Part shown: piece by piece, positions 22,412 through 32,900 of the stretch
Layout: each line of letters opens with the position of its first letter
Numbering within the stretch: position 1 is the stretch's first letter
NCBI GenBank assembly: GCA_017547805.1
Contig: JAFYOR010000048.1
Coordinates: 1-38,763, forward strand
Direction of reading: 5' to 3'
Length of the DNA: 38,763 bases
DNA from: Clostridia bacterium
Lineage (GTDB): Bacteria; Bacillota; Clostridia; Christensenellales; Aristaeellaceae
The notes under the pieces: generated by a model
Database searches by the model: none
What the model was told of the DNA's origin: nothing
The model's input: the letters and a program-made list of their open reading frames with translations, nothing else
Made by a program: the position numbers and the translations under genes

Positions 22412-23878
22412 TTACAGCGGCATGTTGCCGTGCTTCTTGGGCGGGTTGGAATCGCGCTTGCTAGAAAGCATCTCCAGCGCAGCGATGACCATGATGCGGC
22501 TCTGCGCCGGATCGATGACATCGTCAACCAGACCGGCGGTCGCGGCATTGACGCCATCGGCCACCTCAGCCTCGTACTTGGCAGCGATTTCCTTCTTCGC
22601 CTCGATCGCGTCGCCGGTGCTGGCCTTGATCTCATCGAGCTTCCAGAGCTGGATCGCAGCTTCGGCGGTCACCGGGCTGATGACGGCGCCCGGCCAGGCG
22701 TAGGTCACGTCCGCGTTGGCGCTGCCGCCCATGGCGACATACGCCGCGCCGATCGCGTGACCGATCACGAGGGTCACCTTCACGGTGGTCGCCTCGCTAT
22801 AGGCATAGATCATCTTGGACGCAGCCTTGATGACGTTCATCTGGCGATCAACGGTCTTGAAGAGCTCGAGGCCGGTGGAGTCCACCAGAGAAACAACCGG
22901 AATGTTGTAGCAGTCGGCGAAGCGGACAAAGCGCGCGATCTTTTCCATGCGCTTGTCGCAGGTGTCGCCCTTGCCGGTGTACACGAAGGCAACGGTACGG
23001 CCCGCCAGCTTGGCAAACGCCGTCACAGCGCCGGTGTAACCCTTGCCCGCTTCCATGACGCTGCCCGCATCAGCGAGCTTGGTGATGACGTCCAGTCCGT
23101 CCGCACCGGCGGCAAGGCCTTCGGTCAGACGGTTCATGTCCTCTTCAATCGCGAAGGGCGCGTCTTCAAGGTTGTTTGCCGGGAGGATCGCAAGCAGGTT
23201 CTTCACCTTGGCAAACGCATCTTCCTCAGTCTCGCAGGCGAAGTGTGCCGCGCCGTTTTCAACAGCGATATCAGCGCCGCCCAGTTCTTCAGCCTTGACA
23301 ACATCCTTGCCCATGGTGGCGCAGATGACCTGCGGGCCGGCAGCCAGCAGCGCGCCGGCAGGCTTGGCCATCACCACAAAGTCGGAGAGCTGCGCAACCA
23401 TCGCCGCAGCGCCGATGCACGGACCGGCAACAACGGTGATCATCGGCACAACGCCGCTCAGGCGGGCCATATGCGCAAAGATATCGGCATACGCCTCAAG
23501 CGCAGCAGCGCCTTCGCCCACGCGGGCGCCGTTGCTGTCGCACACGAACACGACCGGGGTACCGGTCTTGCGCGCAAGCTCGAGAACCTTAACGATCTTC
23601 TTGCCCTGCTTCACGCCCACTGCGCCGTTCATCACAGCAAAATCCTGGGCAACGACATACACCGGGCGTCCATCCACCGTGCCGCAGCCGGTTACGACGC
23701 CAGCGTCCGCCACGAGCAGGCTCTGCTCGAGGAAGCTGCCGTCATCAAGCAGCAGATACACGCGCTCACGCGCGGTTTTCTTGCCGCTCTTCTTCTGCTT
23801 CTCAACGCCCGCAGAATTCTCATCGAGAATTTCCTGCTTGCGCGAGAGCACCTGTTTGAGGTCCTGAAGGGTGCTCAT
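22412..23878 (-). CDS. mmdA: MmdA/12S-type acyl-CoA carboxyltransferase subunit
   Basis: A 488-residue biotin-dependent carboxyltransferase of the crotonase-fold PccB/MmdA/12S group. It transfers carboxyl from an acyl-CoA (probably methylmalonyl-CoA) to biotin. Visible are the N-terminal KKTARERVYLLLDDGSFLE, the two glycine-rich oxyanion-hole regions (VVAGPCIGAAAMVAQLSDF and VIGHAIGAAYVAMGG) and the C-terminal PPKKHGNMPL typical of MmdA. It is shorter than glutaconyl-CoA decarboxylase alpha (about 590 residues), which argues against that enzyme. ATG at 23878 was chosen for conservation; GGAGG lies 11 bases away, slightly long, and upstream in-frame starts exist to 23950. First gene of the operon. 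Confidence 0.92.
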   Translation of the reverse strand: MSTLQDLKQVLSRKQEILDENSAGVEKQKKSGKKTARERVYLLLDDGSFLEQSLLVADAGVVTGCGTVDGRPVYVVAQDFAVMNGAVGVKQGKKIVKVLELARKTGTPVVFVCDSNGARVGEGAAALEAYADIFAHMARLSGVVPMITVVAGPCIGAAAMVAQLSDFVVMAKPAGALLAAGPQVICATMGKDVVKAEELGGADIAVENGAAHFACETEEDAFAKVKNLLAILPANNLEDAPFAIEEDMNRLTEGLAAGADGLDVITKLADAGSVMEAGKGYTGAVTAFAKLAGRTVAFVYTGKGDTCDKRMEKIARFVRFADCYNIPVVSLVDSTGLELFKTVDRQMNVIKAASKMIYAYSEATTVKVTLVIGHAIGAAYVAMGGSANADVTYAWPGAVISPVTAEAAIQLWKLDEIKASTGDAIEAKKEIAAKYEAEVADGVNAATAGLVDDVIDPAQSRIMVIAALEMLSSKRDSNPPKKHGNMPL

Positions 23879-23976
23879 TCCACTAATCGCCTCCATTATC
23901 ATATCTGTTCCGAACAACAAAAGGTAAAACCTCTCGTAATTCGGACACAATTTTTCCCTTTTCTAATTTTCTACAG

Positions 23977-24006
23977 AATTCTCCTGAATCCTTCTCATTC
24001 TGTCAA
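23977..24006 (-). promoter_or_regulatory. Possible promoter of the decarboxylase operon
   Basis: On the minus strand TTGACA (24006-24001) is followed after 18 bases by the weak -10 AGAATT. No better promoter was found before mmdA. The leader would be about 95 bases. Confidence 0.4.
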
Positions 24007-24044
24007 AAAAGCCACAATTCCGGTAATCTTAACATATTTGTAAC

Positions 24045-24638
24045 TTATAAATTCTTCTGCACAAGAATCAGTCTAGGCGTGCCGGGCGCTGCACAGATAA
24101 AATGGTGATGCAACACATTATATGTGCGTACATTCAGCGCACCAGCCCATTCAAGCAGCGCCGCCAGTTCACGGCTTCCTTCTTCATGACCGGGATAAAC
24201 GCAGATTGTCATCACACCGCCTGGAACAAGCAGCTGCGCCGCTGCATTCACTGCCTGAAGCGTCGTTTCCACCTTCGTGGTCACGGCGTGCGCTGCGCCC
24301 GGCAGCCACCCCAGATTGAACATCACCGCGCGAACCGTCTCCTTCACGTGGTTTGCCATGTTCTGATGACCGTCGAGAATCAGCGTAGCGCGTTCGGACA
24401 TATCCGCAGCCTCAAGACGGGCGTGCGTATTGTCAATGGCGCTTTGCTGGACGTCAAAAGCGTACACATGTCCGCACGCCCCCACAAGACCACACAGAAA
24501 CTGCGTGTCATGTCCATTGCCCATCGTTGCGTCGATGGCAATATCTCCCTCACGTAGTGTCCTGATCATATAATCCGCCGCCAGATGCCGCGCATTGCGC
24601 AGTACAAAACGCTCTTCGTTCATTGCATCAGCCGCCAT
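24045..24638 (-). CDS. mnmM: tRNA (mnm5s2U34) methyltransferase MnmM (YtqB)
   Basis: A 197-residue class I SAM methyltransferase of the YtqB family, shown in Firmicutes to perform the last methylation of the wobble uridine to mnm5s2U. Motifs are IDATMGNGHDTQFL (SAM site), VYAFDVQQSAIDNTHARL, MFNLGWLPGAAHAVTTK, characteristic of this family, and the C-terminal CVYPGHEEGSREL. ATG at 24638 lies seven bases after GAGGAG; an upstream frame from 24659 lacks a site. Its start overlaps the end of the secreted protein gene by 11 bases, so the two are co-transcribed. Confidence 0.92.
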   Translation of the reverse strand: MAADAMNEERFVLRNARHLAADYMIRTLREGDIAIDATMGNGHDTQFLCGLVGACGHVYAFDVQQSAIDNTHARLEAADMSERATLILDGHQNMANHVKETVRAVMFNLGWLPGAAHAVTTKVETTLQAVNAAAQLLVPGGVMTICVYPGHEEGSRELAALLEWAGALNVRTYNVLHHHFICAAPGTPRLILVQKNL

Positions 24639-25779
24639 ATGCAAACTCCTCTTCTTCATTCAAACTCAACCGCCAGTGCCGGACTTCGCCGTCTGTCACG
24701 CCGATATTCATCATGCCAATCCTGTCGTCACTCATCCTGCAGGTGTATTTGAGAACATATTGGCCTGCATCACCAGGAATCAGCTCGCCATATGGCGCCA
24801 ATCCCTGCGCTTCTCCCGCCAGATACAGCATGCCGCCAGAAGAAAACACGTCGTTATCGCAGCGCAGCAAACCAGAAGCCTCCTGTGCATCCATCCCAAC
24901 CCTCACGCCGCGCGGACCGATAACAGACGGCTCCACGCAGATCAGCGAACGCACCAACTCGACGCCTGTCATCTCATCGAACATCAGTTCAGCCACGCAA
25001 AAACCGTAAACCAGCATGCGTCCTTCTCCATCCGGAAGAACCTGAATCTCCTGCGGTTCGCCCAGTAGGGCAATCAGCTCCTCAACAGGAATACCGACCA
25101 CCGGTCTACCATTGAGCGTAAGGTCCTCCTTTCTCAATTCCAGCTGATCATTCTGCGCAACAAGCAGCTCTCCACGCTGTTTTTGCGCAATTTCTTCAGC
25201 AGTCTGCTGTCCCTCGATCGCCTGTGCCTGCGTGGCGTCCGCCACTTTCAGACGAATTGCCGTAATTCTTCCCTCGGCGATAACATACGTCAGCGTATAT
25301 TCCTTCAAAGAAGGTTCACCGCCGTAGGTGATATACTCCACACCATATACGCTGCCGTTTGCCGCATACGCCCAATTCCATCCGTATCCGGATTCCTGCG
25401 TGGAAAGCACATAGAGCGGCAGATTCCCGGCATTGATTTCACGCCCGCCAATGATATCCTCTAGCGTCTGTCCAACCTGCAGACCAAGGCAGTCCTCCCT
25501 GCCGGGCATCGTCAGCTCCACACAGAGAATATCGTCAGAAAGCAGCTGTCCTGTCTTCGTGCCAAGCACCGTGCCGAAGTCGTATTCAAGCAGGTATTGT
25601 CCTGGACGCGCCGGATCCGACGTCGTGCTTACATCATTTCTGGTATTGAGCTGCGCTGTTTCCGCAGTAAAGCTCACCAGCCATTGCTGCACAACCTGTG
25701 CATCAAATTCAGCGCAAGCGCCGGATGCAAAAAACAGCATCAGCACCAGAATAAACACGGAAATCAGCCTTGGCTTCAT
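24628..25779 (-). CDS. Secreted two-repeat protein of unknown function
   Basis: The 383-residue protein has a typical signal peptide (KPRLISVFILVLMLFFAS, cleavage likely after ACA before EFDAQ) and no lipobox or anchor. The mature part seems to hold two related modules. The first contains LLSDDILCVELTMPGREDCLGL and ends in YTLTYVIAEGRITAIRLKV. The second contains LVRSLICVEPSVIGPRGVRV and ends in YVLKYTCRMSDDRIGMMNIGV. Each includes a tyrosine-rich beta-strand region. I recognise no known domain. ATG at 25779 is nine bases after AAAGG. It precedes mnmM with an 11-base overlap, an odd pairing of an exported protein with a tRNA enzyme. Confidence 0.8.
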   Translation of the reverse strand: MKPRLISVFILVLMLFFASGACAEFDAQVVQQWLVSFTAETAQLNTRNDVSTTSDPARPGQYLLEYDFGTVLGTKTGQLLSDDILCVELTMPGREDCLGLQVGQTLEDIIGGREINAGNLPLYVLSTQESGYGWNWAYAANGSVYGVEYITYGGEPSLKEYTLTYVIAEGRITAIRLKVADATQAQAIEGQQTAEEIAQKQRGELLVAQNDQLELRKEDLTLNGRPVVGIPVEELIALLGEPQEIQVLPDGEGRMLVYGFCVAELMFDEMTGVELVRSLICVEPSVIGPRGVRVGMDAQEASGLLRCDNDVFSSGGMLYLAGEAQGLAPYGELIPGDAGQYVLKYTCRMSDDRIGMMNIGVTDGEVRHWRLSLNEEEEFAYGG

Positions 25780-25842
25780 TGATTTCATCCTTTCATGACG
25801 GCAGCAACGCGCAGTTGTTTGCTGCATTTGCATTACACGCCC

Positions 25843-25934
25843 TTGTTTTTTTTCAAAAAAGTGGTATCATATTATGTATTCGGCGGTAAAAAACCGTTCC
25901 ATAATATTATACCAGAGTTTATGTCCGTTCGAAA
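25843..25934. promoter_or_regulatory. Face-to-face promoters within a long inverted repeat
   Basis: Arms 25862-25876 and 25900-25914 are inverted copies matching at 14 of 15 positions, around an inner CGGT/ACCG hairpin. The right arm supplies TATAAT on the minus strand toward the secreted protein gene (weak -35 TTTCGA at 25934-25929). The left arm supplies TATCAT on the plus strand toward mrp (-35 TTGTTT at 25843). The predicted transcripts would overlap at their first 20-odd bases. Confidence 0.5.
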
Positions 25935-25946
25935 GGAGTAATTTCC

Positions 25947-26807
25947 GTGTCTGAAGAAATCAAGCAGGGCTGCGCACCGAGCGAATGCGGTACCAAACCG
26001 GCATGCGCCGGCTGCAGCCACAACCATAACAATCAAGCCGCTCAGCAGGCGCCCGCAAAGCCCGCCCCGAAGGTACGCAAGGTCATCGGCGTGGTCAGCG
26101 GCAAGGGCGGCGTCGGCAAATCCCTTGTCTCCGGCGAACTGGCTGTCATGCTTCGCCGTATGGGCTACAAGGTCGGCATCCTCGACGCCGATATCACCGG
26201 CCCGTCCGTTCCGTGCATGTTCGGTGTGCACGACAAGGCTTTCGGCGACGGCGAATACATCTATCCCGCTGAAACTTCCACCGGTATTGAAGTGATGAGC
26301 ATCAACCTGATGCTTGAAAATGATGACGCACCGGTTATCTGGCGCGGTCCTGTCATTGCCGGCGCGGTCAAGCAGTTCTGGGAGGACGTTGCCTGGAGCG
26401 AGCTGGATGCGATGGTCATCGACATGCCTCCGGGAACCGGCGATGTTCCGCTGACCGTCTTCCAGAGCATCCCGCTTGACGGCGTGGTTGTCGTTTCAAC
26501 CCCGCAGGATCTGGTCGGCATGATCGTGCGCAAGGCTGTCAACATGGCCGGCATGATGAATATCCCGGTTCTTGGTCTCGTTGAAAACATGTCCTACGCG
26601 GTCTGCCCGGACTGCGGCAAGAAGCTCGAGATCTTCGGCAAGTCCCGCATCGCAAAGGAAGCTGCTGAGCTGAGCCTTCCGGTGCTTGCGCAGCTGCCCT
26701 TTGATCCCAGCGCGGCAGCCCTCTGCGACGCTGGCGAGATTGAAAAGGTCGATAACCCCGCCATGATGGACGCCGCGCGCGCCATCGCCGGTCAGGTTGG
26801 TCTTTAA
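25947..26807 (+). CDS. mrp: Mrp/NBP35 family iron-sulfur cluster carrier ATPase
   Basis: A 286-residue P-loop ATPase that carries and delivers Fe-S clusters. The N-terminal extension GCAPSECGTKPACAGCSHNH holds several cysteines, as in NBP35-type proteins. The deviant Walker A is VVSGKGGVGKSLVSGEL, followed by LDADITGPSVP, DMPPGTGDVPLT and the C-terminal VCPDCGKK with the CxxC that bridges a cluster at the dimer interface. The start is GTG at 25947 after AAAGGAG. It is divergent from the secreted protein gene and ends with its own terminator. Confidence 0.95.
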   Translation: MSEEIKQGCAPSECGTKPACAGCSHNHNNQAAQQAPAKPAPKVRKVIGVVSGKGGVGKSLVSGELAVMLRRMGYKVGILDADITGPSVPCMFGVHDKAFGDGEYIYPAETSTGIEVMSINLMLENDDAPVIWRGPVIAGAVKQFWEDVAWSELDAMVIDMPPGTGDVPLTVFQSIPLDGVVVVSTPQDLVGMIVRKAVNMAGMMNIPVLGLVENMSYAVCPDCGKKLEIFGKSRIAKEAAELSLPVLAQLPFDPSAAALCDAGEIEKVDNPAMMDAARAIAGQVGL

Positions 26808-26845
26808 TCCGCAAGCATCTGACGCTGACATTCACGCATCCTCAG

Positions 26846-26877
26846 AAGAGAACAGACTTTAAGTCTGTTCTCTTTTC
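26846..26877 (+). terminator. Terminator of mrp
   Basis: AAGAGAACAGACTT pairs with AAGTCTGTTCTCTT (26846-26859 with 26861-26874); T residues follow. Confidence 0.88.
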
Positions 26878-26879
26878 TG

Positions 26880-26915
26880 TATAAAAGAAAGGCTTCCTGA
26901 AAAGGAAGCCTTTCT
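26880..26915 (-). terminator. Terminator of the giant repeat protein gene
   Basis: A 12-bp stem, AGAAAGGCTTCC/GGAAGCCTTTCT (26886-26897 with 26904-26915), followed on the minus strand by TTTTAT. It stands back to back with the mrp terminator. Confidence 0.88.
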
Positions 26916-26925
26916 TCTTTTGCAT

Positions 26926-29900
26926 TTATCGTGCCGTGAATCCAAAGTCGACATTCCTGATCGTCTGACCAGAAAGGATCGTCATGACATCCGTTTCGCC
27001 GGTCTGCGGATCTGCATCGCTGTCGATCTCAGAAAGCGGCGCGCCAATATGCTTGGTAAGCACATCGCCCTCTTCGAGCACCACGCGCAGAACATAGCTG
27101 CCCGGGCGTAGATCGCCGAAGGCATAATATCCATACGCATCGCTTATGACCGAAGCGATCTTCTCCTTTTCACCCTCTGCAGAAACGCGCATCAGTTCCA
27201 GTTCAACGCCGGAAAGCTGCGGCTCGCGGTAATCCATCATGCCATTGCCGTTGACATCCAGGAATACGGTATCGCCAATGCTGCAGGGCAGAATGCCGCC
27301 AATATTCATCCAGTCGACGTTCTCTCCCTGTCTGACGGCAAACACATCCGTCGTGCTTACGCTGCCATTCACAGGCGGGACACAGGATTCTCCCGCTTCT
27401 CCCGTCTGATCGGCGAAGAGAACACCGCTGCCAAGCGTGAAACGAACAGCATAATTGCCGCTTCTAAGCAGATCAAATCTGTATTCGCCGTTATCGCCGG
27501 TCTTCTTGCTGGCAAGCACCGTGCCGTTTTCATCAAGAAGCTCCGCATAGACGCCCTTCATCGCCTCTTCCTGCGCGTCGATTCTTCCATCGGTATTGGC
27601 ATCCAGCCAGGCCTTGCCGCTGATCTGCGCCGCACGAACGGCCGCGACCGCTTCTGTCTCAACCAGCTGTCCCATGGATAGCGTAATCTCGTCCGTCTCG
27701 CCCTCCTGCGCATCGGCAGAAGCCACAGTGAGATTGACGCCGCGCGAGAACAGCATGTTCTTTGTAAGCGCTACACGGATCCGATAGGTTCCCGGCCTGA
27801 GGCTGTTAATGGCGAACGTGCCGTCCTCCAGCGTCTTTTCACTGGTTACAACCGTTCCGCCCTGCATGACGGTAATCACCGCTCCGGACAGACCCGTCTC
27901 TCTGGAATCAATGACATCGTTTTCGTTGGCATCGATCATCACACTGCCCGTGATGGAAGCAGGAACGATTGCGCCGGCATTCATCCCCTCAAAGCTCTGC
28001 CCCAGACTGACGTTCAGCCTTTCCGTTTCTGCAGAGGAGGCGTCCACCATCGCAACCTTTCCATCGCCTTCGCGGGTAAAGATCATGCCGTCCGGCAGAA
28101 CAAACCTGAGCGTGTATGCACCGGGACGCAGATAACCGATCCGGTATTCGCCGTTTTCATCGGTCTGCGCGGTGGAAACCTCAGCGCCATCGGCTGCATT
28201 AAGCAGGACAACGCGCGCGCCGGAGACACCGGCTTCATCTGCATTGATTCTTCCGTCATACTGTGCATCCTGCCACACCCTGCCGCTGATGCTTCCAACC
28301 GGCAGAACACCAACATCCATACCGCTGACACTGGCTCCGCTGACAATACCGAAGGCTGCGCTGTGCGCAACGCGATCATTGCTCATCGGCACACAGCTGA
28401 CGCGGCGAGCGCCGGACACCTTCTTGGCAAAGCCATATCCGTCAGCAATCTCAAAGCTCAGCTGTGCTTCTCCCGGCATGACGCCGTCAAAGCGGTATCC
28501 GCCTTGCTCATCGGTTTTTGTCGTGATGCTCTTGCCTGCATCCTTTCCGCTGTTCATCGTCAGCGTTACATGAACGCCGGAAACGCCTGCATCGCCCTCT
28601 TCCCGCCTGCCGTCGTTGTTTTCATCAAGCCAGACCACGCCGCTGACGCTGGCAGGACGGAGTGCGCCAATCGCAATGCCATCCATCGTTCCGCCCATCT
28701 CCAGACTGCCAAGATAGAGCGACGCGGTTTCCTGCTGGACACGGTCGATCAGCGAATCGCTGCCGCCGGCAGTAAAGACATAGCCTTCATTGAGCACAAT
28801 GCTGAGCACATATTCGCCCGGCAGCAGACCATCGAACGCAAATTCACCGCTGCGGATGGTGTTCTTCTTTGCAATCTCGTTGCCGTTCATATCGCTGAGC
28901 GTAATCACAGCGCCACGCATGCCTTCTTCGTTTTCGCCGATGCATCCGTCGAAGTCCTCATCAATCCATACGCGTCCACGAATCGTGCCCTGCGTAAGCA
29001 GACCGAAATTCAGATCATTCGCCTGCGCGCCGCCCAGCAGTTCAAACGCAGCGCTGTAGCCGCGGCCTTCGCGCATGTTATTCAGGCTCAGCGGGCTGCT
29101 GATTTCCGCGCCGGAGAAAGCATATCCCTGCGGCGCGTCCATGCGGATCAGGTAAACACCGGGCGTAATACGATCAAAGCTGTAACGGCCGTTTTCGTCC
29201 GTGACCGTGCTCATGAGGATATTGCGCGCGCTGCCGTTCATCAGGTGAACCGTCACGCCGGAAAGCCGTCTCTCCGTCTCATCCATCACACGATCAGCGT
29301 TGCTGTCCTCAAAGAGGAAGCCGGAAACGCCCGCAAGACGAACGATACCCGCATGCGCCGTATTGAGCTTACTGCCGGCAGTAACCGTCAGCTGGCGGGT
29401 CTGGGAAACGGACGAGTCGCTCTTCTGCACGCCTCCGCGGGTCATGGAACGCTCACTGCCCGAGAACCCGCATTCCGCCTGTGCAGTGAAGCGTACCGTA
29501 TAACGTCCGGGCGCAAGGCCGTCAAAGACATACTGTCCATCTTCACCCGTCATGCGTGTATCCAGCACAGCGCCATCCGCGCCAAGCAGCTCAACAAGCA
29601 CCCCACTGCAGCCCGGCTCATTCTCTGCGATGCGTGCGTCCGCATCGTTATCATGATACACCGTGCCGGAAATCTGACCGGAGAGCATCGCGCCGATGAA
29701 CCTGCGTTCATTGTTTTCGCCCATCGCAAGGGCAAACACTTCGCTGCGTCCGCTGCTGAGCGTCGTCTGCGGCACAAAGCTGGTGGGATACAGTTCGCTC
29801 GTCACCTGCTTCGTTGCGCGATAAATGCCCGGCATCTGATACGCCAGCACGTATTCGCCCGGCGCAAGGCCGTCAAAGATGGCAAATCCGTCGCTGCCTG

Positions 29901-32900
29901 TCGTCATACTGATCTGCTCGGCGTCTTGTCCATTCTCCTGCCGGATCAGGGTAATCACTACGCCATCAAGGCCTTCGTCGTAAGCGCCTTTCTGTCCATC
30001 AGCATGCTCATCAGCAAAGACAAACACTTCCAGCTTCGCCGGAATCGTCGCGCCTGCGCTGATGTGTTCCATCATGGTTCCGGGCAGCAGCTTAAAGCTC
30101 TGCGTGCTGCCGCTGGTGGATACAGCACCGTAGACCTTGGAATCCTGTCCAAAGCGCGTGAATGTCCAACCATCTTCCAGTTCAAAGAGCACGCTGTACT
30201 CTCCGTCATAAAGATTGTCGAAGAAATACGCACCGGATTCATCCGTATGGGTCCATGCAACAGCTTCAGTATGTCCGTCAATGTGCTTAAGAAGCGTAAC
30301 CTTCACACCAGAAACCGCCTGCGAGCCTTCGCTGAAAGCGCCATCGCCGTCAGCATCCACATAGACGCTGCCGGAAACAGTTGCCTTGAGCATCACCGTG
30401 AATTGGCCAAGATCAAGTTTTTCGCCCTGCGCGACAGTAATGCGCTGCTTGATGACACCATCAACAGCCTTTTCGCACAAATCGTTCTGCGAAAGCTCAA
30501 TCCTCACATCGTATTCGCCCGGGAGAATACGCGTCACGCCAAACATACCGTCTGCGTCCGTCATCACGACAACGGGCTCTTCATCGACGCTGCCGACGGG
30601 CATGAATTCAACCATCAGGCCTTCATATCCCAAGATCTTGCCCTCGGCTGTTTTCTCTGTGACCCTGCCGTTTGCCTGCGCGGCATAAATGCAGCCTGCA
30701 TTCACAACGTAGTCCGAATGATCTCCATCAAAGCGCAGCACGCCGCTCACGCCGTACTGCTTATCATCGATACCGGAAATCACATGCTCTGTGTATCCTT
30801 CGCCGGAAGAAAAGACCAGCTTGTCTCCCGCTTCAAACTGGAGAACATATTCGCCGCCGGAGATGCCGCTGAACTCATATCGACCGCTTCCGTCCGTCCT
30901 GCAGGAAGAAACAAGATCAAGCGCCGGCGTCATCAGCGAAACCGTCATGCCGGCATAGCGCGCCTGTTCTGCCGCATCCATGACGCCGTCCGCATCCTCG
31001 TCAAAGAAAACAACGCCTGTGATTCTGCCGTCCCGTCCAGCGCTGACCGTGGTAAACACGCCTTGTCCCGCCGCTTCGAACTGCAGTTCACGCCGCTCGC
31101 TACGGGAAAGAAGCTGCGTTTCACCGCCGCGCCGCGTGGTATACGCATATTCGCCGGTAAAGGAGACTTCCGCAATGACCGCATGCGTATCCTCCGCACC
31201 GATTTCCGCATTGAGCGACACCTGACCCGGGTTAAAGCCGCTTTCAGCCTTCTCTTCTCCCGTGTCTGCATGGATGTAGGTAATGCGAACAGCAGAAATG
31301 TCATCTTCCACGTCGGCAAGGCTGATGCATACCGGCGCGGACAGTTCGCCTGTCATGCGCGCATCGGAAGGCTGCCAGCCGCCGCCCTGCAGACAGTATT
31401 CCACGCGGGCCTGATACTTACCGCCAAACGCATCTGTTACGCCGCTGAGAATCACGCTGCCGATGTCCGTGCGGGAGCCGTCTTCGCCGGCAATGCGCAG
31501 CGTCATCTGCGGCACCTGCAGCGTTTCGCCTGCAGCAAGCGAGGCGCCCTCGACCATCACAAAGGTCAGGCCTTCCTGATCGGCTGCGTAAAGATCGCCG
31601 ATCGCGCTGATCGCGCTGCCTTGCGGAATTCTGGCGCTGGTCATCGCCGCATGCGTAACCGTGCCGCCCTGCGTCAGGTACGGCTCAATGAACACCGCGC
31701 ACTGCGCCGGTTCGCTCATGGCATACCCTTCACCAGCACGAATCTGACGCAGCGTATAGTCGCCGACAGGAACCGCCATCGCATTTCTGTACTGCTCTTC
31801 GCCCAGCGTAAAGCTGAGCACGGGTTCATTCGACGCATTATCAATCAGCTCAAACTCGCCGCCGGCGATATGTTCACCTGTCGCTGCATCCGTCTGCGAG
31901 AAGGTAAAGAATCCCCGGTCGCTGGATACCGTGCAGGATACCGCTGCCGTTTCACCGGCGCAGAGCGTCACTTCATGATACTCATGATCGGATGTGAATC
32001 CGGCTGCGCCGCCGATTTCCTTGATATAATAGGTTGTTCCGTCAACCGCTGCCGGCAGCCGCAGGCTGGATGTCCGGCCTTGTGCAATCTGTTCCGGGGT
32101 CACATTAGCCCAGACGGTCATCTGCTCATCCTCAGAGGGATACGGCCTGATCCCGCCATCCACGCCGACAAAGACGCCGTATTCTCCGCTGAGCGGAACG
32201 AGATACGTCTGCATGCGATCGTTAAAGGTGATGCCGTGCTTCTCGACCGTCAGAACCGCATATTCCTCCAGCGGAACCGCAACCTGCGCAGCGCTGCCGC
32301 CGTAAACCTTAACCGCCATCTCCTTGGCAAGCGTATAGCCCTGAGGAATCTGCGTCTGTCTGAGCGTATACTGCCCCTCGGGGAGACCGGACGCGCAGAA
32401 CATCCCCTCAACCAGCGTAAGCGCATAGCTGACGCCGGTGTCATCCACCGTTTCAAAACGAACCTGCGCCATCTCTTCTTCGCTCAGTTCGCCGCCGGTA
32501 AGCCTGATGCTGATGCCGCCCAGCGCATCCATACAGACCAGCTGCGCCTCAATACTTTGCGTGTTGCTCACGTTAAACGCCGCGCCGCTGCCCTCAGAAT
32601 AACCATCCGGAAGGGTTTCAGCGTCGATCTGCGCCACATAGCTGCCGGGCTTGAGCTGCACGGAAACCGTGCCGTCTTCAAGAGACACAAGAGACAGCTC
32701 CGTATCAATCAGCGTCTGCGCGTCATCTTCGATGCTGTAAAGCTTCACACTTGCGCCGGGCATCGCATGAAGCTGCGTTTCACCCCTCGCATTCACGCGC
32801 TGAACATATGTCTTCAGATTCACAACGCCGTATGCGGGATGCACAACCTGCACCATCGTCGCCTGACCGGCCGGCGCAGCAACCGTCATCACCTGCGCTT

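Noticed and set aside
22430-24043. A 537-codon plus-strand frame opposite mmdA
   Set aside because: Antisense shadow of a strongly biased GC-rich gene; His/Arg-rich translation, no start signals. The same holds for long frames opposite tyrS, oadA, oadB, lysC and fba.
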